64,000 bases of DNA from NCBI RefSeq assembly GCF_002715865.1, contig NZ_CP017696.1, forward strand, positions 1,488,001-1,552,000. Direction: 5' to 3'. Numbering within the stretch: position 1 is the first letter of the stretch; each line of letters opens with the position of its first letter. Shown in pieces: positions 35,428-43,767 of the stretch. The notes beneath the pieces were generated by a model, which was not told where the DNA came from, made no database searches, and saw only the letters and a list, made by a program, of their open reading frames with translations. A program made the translations under genes and the position numbers. This DNA is from Bifidobacterium asteroides DSM 20089. Its GTDB lineage: Bacteria > Actinomycetota > Actinomycetes > Actinomycetales > Bifidobacteriaceae.

Positions 35428-37071
35428 ATGCTTCACCTTAGTGACGATATACATAATGAGTCCGCAGCCTGGCAGAAGGCCGGCGTGACTTTGCCAACCT
35501 ACGACATCGAAGCCATGCGCCAGGCCACCAAGCGCTCGCCTACCTGGGTCCACTTCGGGGCCGGCAATCTCTTCAGGGCGGTTCACGCCCCCATTGCCCA
35601 AAAACTTCTGGATTCAGGCGCCACCGACCGAGGCATATTGGTGGCCGAATCCTTCGACCCCGCCATTGTCGATCAGGCCTACACCCCCTTCGACGACCGC
35701 TATCTTCAGGTCATCCTGAAAGCGGACGGATCCATGAAAACCTCCTTGGTCGCCTCCGTTGCGGGCGCCTACCCGCTGGGCGAGGATCCGAAGCCCTTGC
35801 ATGATCTGAGGCAGGTCTTCCGCAACCCCAGCCTGCAGATGGTCACCACCACCATCACCGAGAAAGGCTATGCCCTGGTCGACTCCCAAGGTCGGCCACT
35901 GCCGTGGATCGCTCCGGAATTCGAGGGCGGACCTGATAAAGCCAAGAGTGCCATTGCAGTCATCACGGCCCTCCTGCTGGAGCGCTACCAGGCCGGTGCC
36001 CTTCCACTGGCCCTGGTCAGCACCGACAACTTCTCACGAAACGGGGAGCGGTTCGGCCAAGCCGTCAGACAGATGGCTGACGAGTGGATAGGAAGGGGCC
36101 TGGCCGAAAAAGGCTTCGGCGACTACCTCAGAGACAAGAACAAGATCACCTTCCCGCTGACCATGATCGACAGAATCACTCCCAACCCCGACAAGGAGGT
36201 GGGTCGTCGCCTCAAGGCTCTGGGCATCGCCGACGCGGAACCCTTCCGGACCAGGGGCGGAACCGCCATGGCCCCCTATACCAACACCGAGGAAACCTGG
36301 TATTGGGTAGTTGAGGACGACTTCCCTGCAGGCCGCCCGCCTCTGGAGAAAGCAGGGGTCTACATGGCCGACAAGGATACGGTCAACGCCGCCGATCAAA
36401 TGAAGGTCACCACCTGCCTGAACCCCCTGCACACGGCCCTGGCCGTCTTCGGGATGCTTCTGGGGTATCCGACCATGTCAAAGACCATCGCCGACCCGGA
36501 CCTCAAGGCCTTGGTCACCCGCCTGGGGTATGTGGAAGGACTGCCCGTGGTCGAGGATCCGGGCATCTTCTCCCCCAAGGAGTTCCTCCGCCAAGTCATC
36601 GAGATCAGGGTCCCCAATCCCGGCCTGCCCGATACACCGGCACGCATCTGCGCCGACACCTCCCAGAAGATTCCGGTCAGATACGGAATCACCATCAGCA
36701 AGTACATCCGAGCCAAGGATCTTGACACAGCTGATCTGGAAGCCATCCCGCTGATCATCGCCGCCTGGCTGCGGCTGCTGATCGGTTCGGAAGGCAATGG
36801 AACCGACGATGCCGGACGGCCGGTCAAGCTGAGCCCGGACCCGCGCCTGGAGGAGCTTCAAAGTATTCTGGTCGACATCCCACTCAATGGGTCAGCCAAA
36901 AAGGAGACTCTGGCGACGACCATCAAGTCCATCCTGGCCGATACCTCCATCTTCGGAACCGATCTGAACACCACCCCGCTGGCCGACAAAATCGAGACCT
37001 TCCTGACCGCCATGTGCCAGGGCAACGGCGCTGTAGCGAGCACCCTTCACAAGGCTGCAAGCGCCTGGTGA
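35428..37071 (+). CDS. uxuB: Fructuronate reductase (mannitol dehydrogenase family)
   Basis: A 547-residue long-chain polyol dehydrogenase reducing D-fructuronate to D-mannonate with NADH. The N-terminal Rossmann part has the VHFGAGNLFRAVHAP nucleotide-binding motif (about residue 40); the C-terminal domain has the KITFPLTMIDRITP catalytic-region motif. Assignment to UxuB rather than mannitol dehydrogenase rests on uxuA 70 bases downstream on the same strand. Confidence 0.9.
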   Translation: MLHLSDDIHNESAAWQKAGVTLPTYDIEAMRQATKRSPTWVHFGAGNLFRAVHAPIAQKLLDSGATDRGILVAESFDPAIVDQAYTPFDDRYLQVILKADGSMKTSLVASVAGAYPLGEDPKPLHDLRQVFRNPSLQMVTTTITEKGYALVDSQGRPLPWIAPEFEGGPDKAKSAIAVITALLLERYQAGALPLALVSTDNFSRNGERFGQAVRQMADEWIGRGLAEKGFGDYLRDKNKITFPLTMIDRITPNPDKEVGRRLKALGIADAEPFRTRGGTAMAPYTNTEETWYWVVEDDFPAGRPPLEKAGVYMADKDTVNAADQMKVTTCLNPLHTALAVFGMLLGYPTMSKTIADPDLKALVTRLGYVEGLPVVEDPGIFSPKEFLRQVIEIRVPNPGLPDTPARICADTSQKIPVRYGITISKYIRAKDLDTADLEAIPLIIAAWLRLLIGSEGNGTDDAGRPVKLSPDPRLEELQSILVDIPLNGSAKKETLATTIKSILADTSIFGTDLNTTPLADKIETFLTAMCQGNGAVASTLHKAASAW

Positions 37072-37144
37072 CATCGGCAGTCCACTGACTGAACAGGGCA
37101 CACAATGACCGGGTCCCCCGATCCGGATGTAAGGAGAAAACATC

Positions 37145-38272
37145 ATGCACATGGGATTCCGCTGGTATGGCCAGGGCAACGACACCATCAGCCTGGACGA
37201 TATTCGTCAGATTCCTGGGGTGGAGACCATCGTCTGGTCCCTGCACCATAAACAGGCGGGCGAGGTTTGGCAGCCGGACGAAATTGAAGATGCCATGGCC
37301 ACAATCACCAAGTTGTCCGCCAGGGATCGGGCGGCAGGCATAACCAAGACCTTCAACGCCGACGTGGTTGAGTCTGTCAACGTTCATGAGTCCATCAAGA
37401 CCGGTTCGACGGTCCTCGGAATCAGCCGGGACCAGGCCATCGACGCCTACATCGAGACTGTAGCCAACCTGGGCAAGGCCGGGGTCAAAGTCGTCACCTA
37501 CAACTTCATGCCGGTCTTCGACTGGCTGCGCACGGAGATGTTCCACCCTTGCCCAGACGGGTCCACCGCCCTCTACTACAACCAGCACCAGGTGGATCAG
37601 CTCAGCCCACAGGGCATCATCGACGAAACCCTGAAGGGGGCCGGATCCCTGACTGTTCCCGGCTGGGAACCTGAACGGCTCGCCCATCTGCCTGAACTGA
37701 TGGAGGCCTATCAGGGAATGGACCACGAGCAGATGTACGCCAACTACAAGTACTTCCTGGATGCTGTGATCCCCACCTGCGAGCGCTACGGGGTCAAGCT
37801 GGCCGTCCACCCCGACGACCCTGCCTTCGACCTGTTCGGCTGGCCGCGCGTGGTCTCCAGCAAGGAGGGGATCCAACGAGTGCTGGACCTGAATCCCAGC
37901 CCCTGCAACGGACTGTGCCTGTGCCTGGGATCCTTCTCATCCAGACGGGGTAACGATGCCGTGGATGCAGTCAAGACCTTCATGGACAGGATCTACTTCA
38001 GCCACGTGCGCAACATCCGGTTCACCGACGAGCAGGGCTCTTTCTACGAGGTGGGTCACCGGGCCAGCGAGGGGAACGTGGACACCGTCGGCATCATGAA
38101 GGCTTACGCCGAGGCCGATTACCAGGGCTACATCCGCCCCGACCACGGACGGCATTTGTGGAGCGAGAACACGGAGGCCGGTAGACCGCGGCCAGGCTAC
38201 GGCCTTTATGACCGCGCCATGGGCATCCAGTATCTGCTTGGAGTCTGGGACGCTTACCGCTACAACCGTTGA
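37145..38272 (+). CDS. uxuA: Mannonate dehydratase
   Basis: A 375-residue UxuA that dehydrates D-mannonate to KDG using a divalent metal on a TIM-barrel fold. It starts MHMGFRWYGQGNDTISLDDI and contains the conserved KLAVHPDDPAFDLFGWPRV and YIRPDHGRHLW. Its ATG follows AAGGAG. Forms an operon with uxuB. A strong terminator follows. Confidence 0.95.
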   Translation: MHMGFRWYGQGNDTISLDDIRQIPGVETIVWSLHHKQAGEVWQPDEIEDAMATITKLSARDRAAGITKTFNADVVESVNVHESIKTGSTVLGISRDQAIDAYIETVANLGKAGVKVVTYNFMPVFDWLRTEMFHPCPDGSTALYYNQHQVDQLSPQGIIDETLKGAGSLTVPGWEPERLAHLPELMEAYQGMDHEQMYANYKYFLDAVIPTCERYGVKLAVHPDDPAFDLFGWPRVVSSKEGIQRVLDLNPSPCNGLCLCLGSFSSRRGNDAVDAVKTFMDRIYFSHVRNIRFTDEQGSFYEVGHRASEGNVDTVGIMKAYAEADYQGYIRPDHGRHLWSENTEAGRPRPGYGLYDRAMGIQYLLGVWDAYRYNR

Positions 38273-38288
38273 TGGGGCAAAATCAAGC

Positions 38289-38336
38289 AAGGGCCCCCTT
38301 GTCATGCTGTTCGGCAAGGTGGCCCTTTATTTTTTC
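38289..38336 (+). terminator. Terminator after uxuA
   Basis: AAGGGCC (38289-38295) pairs with GGCCCTT (38321-38327), with inner CCTTG/CAAGG pairing, followed by TATTTTTTC. A clear intrinsic terminator 16 bases past the uxuA stop. Confidence 0.88.
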
Positions 38337-38431
38337 ACTGCCGCCATTCCAGTAACTTATTGCTTGGTCTCATCCGTCATGACATGCCTGGCCCGACGGC
38401 GAAGCAGACCTGAATGTGGAGCAGCAGAAAT

Positions 38432-38502
38432 CCTTAACAATAAGGAAGTGTCTGATGCCAAGGTCGGGTCAATCGCAAACCCGACCTTGGCATCAGACAC
38501 TT
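38432..38502. repeat. Perfect 24-bp inverted repeat plus adjoining small hairpin
   Basis: Two arms of 24 bases (38446-38469 and 38479-38502, starting AAGTGTCTGATG) are perfectly complementary around a 9-base loop. Immediately left is CCTTA-ACAA-TAAGG (38432-38445), another perfect hairpin. Neither is followed by a T-tract in either direction. They lie in the 355-base gap between convergent uxuA and uxaB, which holds no gene I can support. It could be a bidirectional 3'-end structure or a decayed mobile-element end pair. Confidence 0.75.
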
Positions 38503-38627
38503 ATTCAGTGTTCCCGTCAGGACCACGCCCTGTGGGAAGTTTCCTTCAACCTGGGAAAGCCGACATACCTGCAAACGCGGGAATCAAATTGCCTCGAAGC
38601 AACTGACCCCTCGTTTGCACCGTTGGC

Positions 38628-40073
38628 TCATGCCAATCGGTCAATCAGGGGCTGGACACCCCGGTCGGCCAAATCGTCCAGGTTCTTCTGTACAGCTTCC
38701 ACTAGTCCAGCAATCCTGGTCAGGTCATGGCCCCAAATGGAAGCATCGGAAAGAATCCGACTGACAAAATCCCCCTGATCGGCAGCCTTGTGGAAGGCAT
38801 CGATGACCTTTTGATCATCCTGAATCTTCACAGCATCACCGGCCTTGCCGCCATAAGTCCACAAGAGGCAGGACAGCGCCAGGATGATGCGTTCGGGAAG
38901 CCCACGCCCCTGCTCTACGTTGGCCGTGACCAGCGGGAGAAGGCGGGAGACGAATTTGGAGACCGAGTTCAACCCTATGGAGTCCAAAGAATGCTGGACA
39001 AAGGGGTTGTCGAACCGCTCGCGAACCGCAGCAGCGAAGTTCTCCAGCTCCTCCTTGGGCAGGGTCTGGACGGGAATGATCTCCTCCTCCATCTCGCGGG
39101 TAATGAAAGAGCGCATGGTCTTATCGCCCATGACCTGCCCTACGGTCTTGAATCCGGCCAGCCGAGCCACCTGGGCCATGGTGGTATGAGGACCGTTGAG
39201 CAGATAAACCTTGCGCTCACGGTAGGGCTGTACAGCATCGCAGGTCACCAGGTCGATTCCTGCCTTCCGCGCGGGAAGCAGCTCATCAACCTTGCGCTGG
39301 GCGGTCTGGTCACCGGCTACGACCCAAAGCAGGAAGGGTTCGGCCTTGACCATGTTCTGATCCTCGTAGCCCAGCATCTCCCAAAGCTCCTGGGCATCTT
39401 CACGCGGGTAGCCGGGGACTATCCGATCCACGAGAGTGGATACGAAAGTGTTCTCCCGATCAAGCCATTCGATGAAGTCCTTACCCCACCCGAACCGTTC
39501 AGCGACATTTATCAGAGCACGATGCAGGGCCGGACCATTGTCAGCGATGAGCTCGCAGGGCATAATCAGGTAGCCTGGCATGGACCTGTCGAACCGACGC
39601 TTGAGCAGATGAGCCAACTTCGCCGGATATCCCGCTGGTGGCTGGTCCGTGACCTTATCCCCATCGTTGACGGCAATGCCTGCTTCGGTGGTATTGGAGA
39701 TGATGATCTTCGTATCGGGATCATCGGCCAGAGCCAGAAACCCATCCCAGTCCCGGTAGGGGTCGACCGTCTTGCCGATAGAGTCAATCAGCTCATGGCT
39801 GCGGACGGGCTTACCATCCTTGAGACCTTCCAGAATGACTGTATAGAGCCGCTCCTGGTCCTCCAAGAAATGGACCCTGCCGTTTTCAAGGGGTTGGACA
39901 ACTGCTACGTTCCCCCCGAACAAGCCCTTGTTGTTGAGCTGCTGGACTATCCAATCAACGAATGCTCTGAGGAAATTTCCCTCACCGAACTGGATGATCT
40001 TGATGGGTCGTTGAGCTGCCTGTGTACCAGTCAGCCCCAGATGCACGGCCACTGCTTCCTGTAGTCTTTCCAC
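38628..40073 (-). CDS. uxaB: Tagaturonate reductase
   Basis: A 481-residue mannitol-dehydrogenase-family enzyme reducing D-tagaturonate to D-altronate with NADH. The nucleotide-binding IIQFGEGNFLRAFVDWIV (about residues 26-43) and VYLLNGPHTTMAQVARLAG (about residue 285) are typical of UxaB and unlike UxuB. The start is a GTG with AAAGGAA upstream. It is the last gene of kdgK-eda-uxaB. Confidence 0.93.
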   Translation of the reverse strand: MERLQEAVAVHLGLTGTQAAQRPIKIIQFGEGNFLRAFVDWIVQQLNNKGLFGGNVAVVQPLENGRVHFLEDQERLYTVILEGLKDGKPVRSHELIDSIGKTVDPYRDWDGFLALADDPDTKIIISNTTEAGIAVNDGDKVTDQPPAGYPAKLAHLLKRRFDRSMPGYLIMPCELIADNGPALHRALINVAERFGWGKDFIEWLDRENTFVSTLVDRIVPGYPREDAQELWEMLGYEDQNMVKAEPFLLWVVAGDQTAQRKVDELLPARKAGIDLVTCDAVQPYRERKVYLLNGPHTTMAQVARLAGFKTVGQVMGDKTMRSFITREMEEEIIPVQTLPKEELENFAAAVRERFDNPFVQHSLDSIGLNSVSKFVSRLLPLVTANVEQGRGLPERIILALSCLLWTYGGKAGDAVKIQDDQKVIDAFHKAADQGDFVSRILSDASIWGHDLTRIAGLVEAVQKNLDDLADRGVQPLIDRLA

Positions 40074-40169
40074 AATGCTTCCTTTCCGTCCGCTTGCATC
40101 CCGCCCATACGGGAGATCCGGTCAGACCATCGAACTTGGCGACCGATGACCAGCCCGGGACCCAGACAC

Positions 40170-40835
40170 TCAGCCTTGCACCACCTGCCTGGCCTGAGCA
40201 CAGGCATCAGCAACGGCCTTCCAGTCGCCTTGGCGCTGGGCCTGGGATGGTACTGGGAAACTCCCGCCCACAGCAAAGACGTTGGGCAGGTCCATGTATT
40301 CCCGGGCGTTCCCGAACCCGACTCCCCCGGTGGGCAAGAAGTTCATCTCGGCAAAGGGACCAGAGAGCGCCTTCAAGGTCTTGATGCCGCCGTAAGCCTC
40401 GGCTGGGAAGAACTTAGTGAAACGCAGACCAAGATCATAGGCTTTCTCAATGTCGCTGGGAGTCGCCGTTCCGGGCAAGACCGGTATCCGGGAGCCCAGG
40501 CACCAGTCGACCACAGCATCGCTGAAGGCCGGGGAGACGATACCCTTGCAACCTGCCTCCACTGCCTGGCGTGCCTGCTCAACCGTGTGCACGGTTCCTG
40601 CCACCAGGGTCACCTCGGGCACCTGATCGTGAATAGCCCGCATCCCGTCCAGGGCGGCAGCCGATCGGAAAGTGACCTCTGCAATGGGCACTCCACCGGA
40701 AGCCAGGGCCCTGGCCAGAGGAACCGCTTCCTCGGGTGAATGCAGGGTCACCAGGGGGACCACTTTGATTGTTCTTATCAGATCGATCAATCCGATCCGG
40801 TCCTCCGGTACGTCCTTCTTGTCAAACTCGCTCAT
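40170..40835 (-). CDS. eda: KDPG/KHG aldolase
   Basis: A 221-residue class I aldolase splitting 2-keto-3-deoxy-6-phosphogluconate into pyruvate and glyceraldehyde 3-phosphate. The catalytic Glu is Glu53 (IAEVTFRS) and the Schiff-base Lys is Lys140 (LRFTKFFPAE); the phosphate-binding PTGGV follows. It completes the hexuronate route and injects triose phosphate below the fructose-6-phosphate phosphoketolase step. Confidence 0.95.
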   Translation of the reverse strand: MSEFDKKDVPEDRIGLIDLIRTIKVVPLVTLHSPEEAVPLARALASGGVPIAEVTFRSAAALDGMRAIHDQVPEVTLVAGTVHTVEQARQAVEAGCKGIVSPAFSDAVVDWCLGSRIPVLPGTATPSDIEKAYDLGLRFTKFFPAEAYGGIKTLKALSGPFAEMNFLPTGGVGFGNAREYMDLPNVFAVGGSFPVPSQAQRQGDWKAVADACAQARQVVQG

Positions 40836-40927
40836 GCCTGCTTCCTTCTCTTGTGGAATTGAACTTGTTGAATCGAATCCATCGCCTGTCCATGGAGGGC
40901 TTCTGATCGTCGCCCGGATAAACCGGC

Positions 40928-41932
40928 TCAGCCAACCTGCCTGACCGTCGCCCGCTGGTGCCCGGCAATAAAGTCATTTAACCGGGCCTTGTCGGGCAAG
41001 CCTTCATTGTCGGATACCACCTGGGTCTGCATGGCGCCAACGGCACACCCGCGCTCCAACGCTTCGGACATGCGTCGGCCTTCAAGCAGGGCCGACAAGA
41101 CACCGGCTGCGAAACCGTCGCCGGCACCTACTGTGTCCACAACCGCATCAACCTTGAAACCAGGAACGTAGACACCATCGTGACCGTCCGTCGCGTAGGC
41201 TCCATCGGGCCCGTCCTTGACCACCGCATAACGGGCGCCATTGTCAATGAAGGCCTGGCCGATATCGTGGACATTGTCCAGCCCGAACAGATGTCTGCCC
41301 TCGGAAATGCCTGGAAGGACCAGATCAGCCTTGGCGCTCAAGGACAGGAGCGTCTGCTTCATTTGCTTGTCGCTCTTCCAGAGAGCCGGACGTTCGTTGG
41401 GATCAAAGGAAACGAAAATCTGATTGGCCCGTGACAGCTCAACCAGCGCTTTGCTGGCTTCCAGGGCACTTTCCGAAAGCGCCGGAAGGATTCCGGTCAT
41501 ATGCATCAGCGAGATTCCGCTGCAGTCGATGGCCTTGACATCGGCCGGACCCAAGGCCGAAGCCGCCGATCCCTTTCGAAAGTAATAAGTCTTGGGGTCT
41601 CCCTGCTCTACCTTGGACTTCATCATAAAGCCAGTGGAACGAGTGGCATCCTTGCCGACCAAGGAGGTGTCCAGGTCGTTCTGCCGCATGAAGTACAGAA
41701 TCCGTTCGCCTATCGGATCCTGGCCTATGCGAGTCATATAGACCGGATGCTGGCCCAATCGTTCCAGGCCAATGGCCACGTTGAGCTCCGCACCTGCCAC
41801 CGAGGCGCTGAAAGATCCAACCTCGCTACAGGGCCCCTCCTCGCCTGCAGCGAAGAGTCCCATACCCTCGCCGACCAGGAGGACCTTGCCGGGACGGACG
41901 CCGCTGACCGTTATGTCGTGGGAAACCGCCAT
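40928..41932 (-). CDS. kdgK: 2-keto-3-deoxygluconate kinase
   Basis: A 334-residue PfkB-family sugar kinase phosphorylating KDG to KDPG with ATP. The PfkB signature DTVGAGDGFAAGVLSALLEG (about residues 263-282) contains the catalytic Asp. The gene neighbours eda and uxaB, which sets the substrate. The ATG is preceded by GGAAGGAA. It heads the minus-strand kdgK-eda-uxaB operon; no convincing promoter hexamers could be picked in the upstream 180 bases. Confidence 0.93.
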   Translation of the reverse strand: MAVSHDITVSGVRPGKVLLVGEGMGLFAAGEEGPCSEVGSFSASVAGAELNVAIGLERLGQHPVYMTRIGQDPIGERILYFMRQNDLDTSLVGKDATRSTGFMMKSKVEQGDPKTYYFRKGSAASALGPADVKAIDCSGISLMHMTGILPALSESALEASKALVELSRANQIFVSFDPNERPALWKSDKQMKQTLLSLSAKADLVLPGISEGRHLFGLDNVHDIGQAFIDNGARYAVVKDGPDGAYATDGHDGVYVPGFKVDAVVDTVGAGDGFAAGVLSALLEGRRMSEALERGCAVGAMQTQVVSDNEGLPDKARLNDFIAGHQRATVRQVG

Positions 41933-42110
41933 ACCATTCCTTCCATGACCAGGACCGATGGATCCGACAGGTCTGTCTCAACCAGCGACAACGCAGGTGA
42001 CGGTCCGATTCGTCCATTGATGTTTTCAAGCTATGTGATGGAGCGGTGGCGGAGGAATATGTTGCCAGCTGTTGCTTATCCCGGCATTTTTGTTGGACGC
42101 TCGTTTTTTT

Positions 42111-42148
42111 AAAAAAGACCCTCAGATCTTTGCGTCGATCTGAGGGTC
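42111..42148 (-). terminator. Terminator after murB
   Basis: Perfect 12-base stem GACCCTCAGATC/GATCTGAGGGTC around an 8-base loop, followed on the minus strand by TTTTTT. It ends murB transcription before the kdgK promoter region. Confidence 0.95.
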
Positions 42149-42174
42149 GGAAGAAACGGAGTGTGAAGCAGGGG

Positions 42175-43407
42175 CTACCAGGCCAAATCAATACCCGGGG
42201 TGACAGGTTCGGGAATCAGGTGGATGCCGAAGGTGGAATCCACGCCTTTCTGGATGGCACGGGCCAGTGCCACCATGTCGTCTGAGCAGGCACCTCCCCG
42301 GTTGGTCAAGGCCAGTGTGTGCACGTCGGACAGAGCGGCAGCCGACCCCTGCTCCAAGGCGAATCCCTTGTGGAAACCTGAACGATCGATCAGCCAGGCT
42401 GCTGAGGTCTTGACCAAGGCCGAGTCTCCGACAGGGTAACGAGGGGCATCCGCCGGGAGGGCATCCGCGGCCTCACGACTGATGATCGGATTGGTGAAGA
42501 AACTCCCGCAGCTGTGGCGGTCAAGCAGCGCCCGTTCGCCCCTGGGGCCGTGAAGGTCATCCTGGACCGCCTCCAGAGCCTCTTCCAGGTCGGAGGTTCG
42601 ACGGCATGATCCCATCCACTTGGTCAGGTACCTGTAGGGATCCTCCAGCATCCCCTTGCCGGCTCTGACGGTCAGGACCGCCTGCCGAATCCGCTCCAGC
42701 GGAAGGATTGCTCCGGGCTCCACGCCCAGGGCCTTGGCCAGCTGGACCGAACCCACACGGGCTTCCGATCCGTGTCGCAGGATCAGGGTGACCGAAAGAA
42801 CCACGTAGCGCGGTGTGGGGAAGAACCGTGTGTCGGGAACAGCCGGCGCCTGGTACATGGTCTGCTTGAGCAGGGAGGTCCTGTATCCGAAATCCAAATC
42901 CGAGGCCTGCAGATAAGCGGTGACTTTGTCCTGGCGATCCCATACCTCAACCGAGTCGACCAGACGTCCGACCTCCTGGCCGTAGGCGCCGATGTTCTGG
43001 ACCACCGAAGCCCCGACAGTACCTGGGATGCCGGATAGACCCTCCACCCCGATCAGATGCATGCGCACGCAGTAGGAGACCAGGTCATCCCAGTTGGTCC
43101 CGGCCGTGGCGTTGATATGAACGACGGGAAGGCCGCCCTCAGGCGGGGCCACCTCGTCGGGAACGCTGATGTCCTGACGGGTATCACGGACAACCACGCC
43201 AGGAAAGTCCTGGTCTGAGGCAAGCAGGTTGGAACCCCCGCCGATCAAGCAGAGGGGCAGCCCCTTGGAATCCGCACCCTCCACAGCCTCGATCATGCCC
43301 ACACGGCTCCGGGGCTGAACGAAAGCGGCCATGCTCCCGCCCACACCCACAGTGGTGATATCGGCAAAGGTCGGGGTTGAGGTGTTGACAGTGACTGCTT
43401 CTGGCAT
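42175..43407 (-). CDS. murB: UDP-N-acetylenolpyruvoylglucosamine reductase
   Basis: A 410-residue FAD flavoenzyme reducing enolpyruvyl-UDP-GlcNAc to UDP-MurNAc with NADPH, the second committed peptidoglycan step. FAD-binding segment LCLIGGGSNLLASDQDFPG (about residue 52), GVEGLSGIPGTVGASVVQNIGAYGQE (type I MurB) and HSCGSFFTNPI with the catalytic Ser region are present. The ATG at 43407 (MPEAVTVNTSTP) is preferred; the frame is open to 43500. It is divergent from the metY-like gene. Confidence 0.95.
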   Translation of the reverse strand: MPEAVTVNTSTPTFADITTVGVGGSMAAFVQPRSRVGMIEAVEGADSKGLPLCLIGGGSNLLASDQDFPGVVVRDTRQDISVPDEVAPPEGGLPVVHINATAGTNWDDLVSYCVRMHLIGVEGLSGIPGTVGASVVQNIGAYGQEVGRLVDSVEVWDRQDKVTAYLQASDLDFGYRTSLLKQTMYQAPAVPDTRFFPTPRYVVLSVTLILRHGSEARVGSVQLAKALGVEPGAILPLERIRQAVLTVRAGKGMLEDPYRYLTKWMGSCRRTSDLEEALEAVQDDLHGPRGERALLDRHSCGSFFTNPIISREAADALPADAPRYPVGDSALVKTSAAWLIDRSGFHKGFALEQGSAAALSDVHTLALTNRGGACSDDMVALARAIQKGVDSTFGIHLIPEPVTPGIDLAW

Positions 43408-43767
43408 GTCTTTCACTGTATCATCGCAGGTGACTGGGTTGGCCCGGAGCCCCGCTTCTCCGCCTGCCATCGGATCTGTTGCCCTGATTCGCTTTCTCAA
43501 TCCATTGGCTCAATCAGGTGAATCAAGGCAGACACGCCGTATGTCCTTGGCCTGCGCATGGCAGACAAAAGCAAAATATGGACACACATTGGTCGGCTCT
43601 CTGGTTTTACCCCCTGTCAACCGATGCTTACCCATAAGGACGGCTGAGGCTGAATAACCTCCTATAAGGAATGCCTATAGAGGCACTGTTGTCGAAGTAT
43701 CTAAAAACGGGTTTGATGATCCCTGAAGCACGCGAGCGTCTAGACCACAATCAGAGGAACACACCAC
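43408..43767. other. Intergenic region between murB and the metY-like gene
   Basis: 360 bases of divergent regulatory DNA without a gene I can support. A perfect palindrome TGCCT-ATAG-AGGCA lies at 43672-43685, preceded by CCTATAAGG, about 85 bases before the metY-like start; it may be an operator. I looked for a SAM riboswitch core and found none. Confidence 0.45.

Noticed and set aside
43408-43767. SAM riboswitch upstream of the metY-like gene
   Set aside because: No recognisable SAM-I, SAM-II or SAM-IV core; only a short palindrome.
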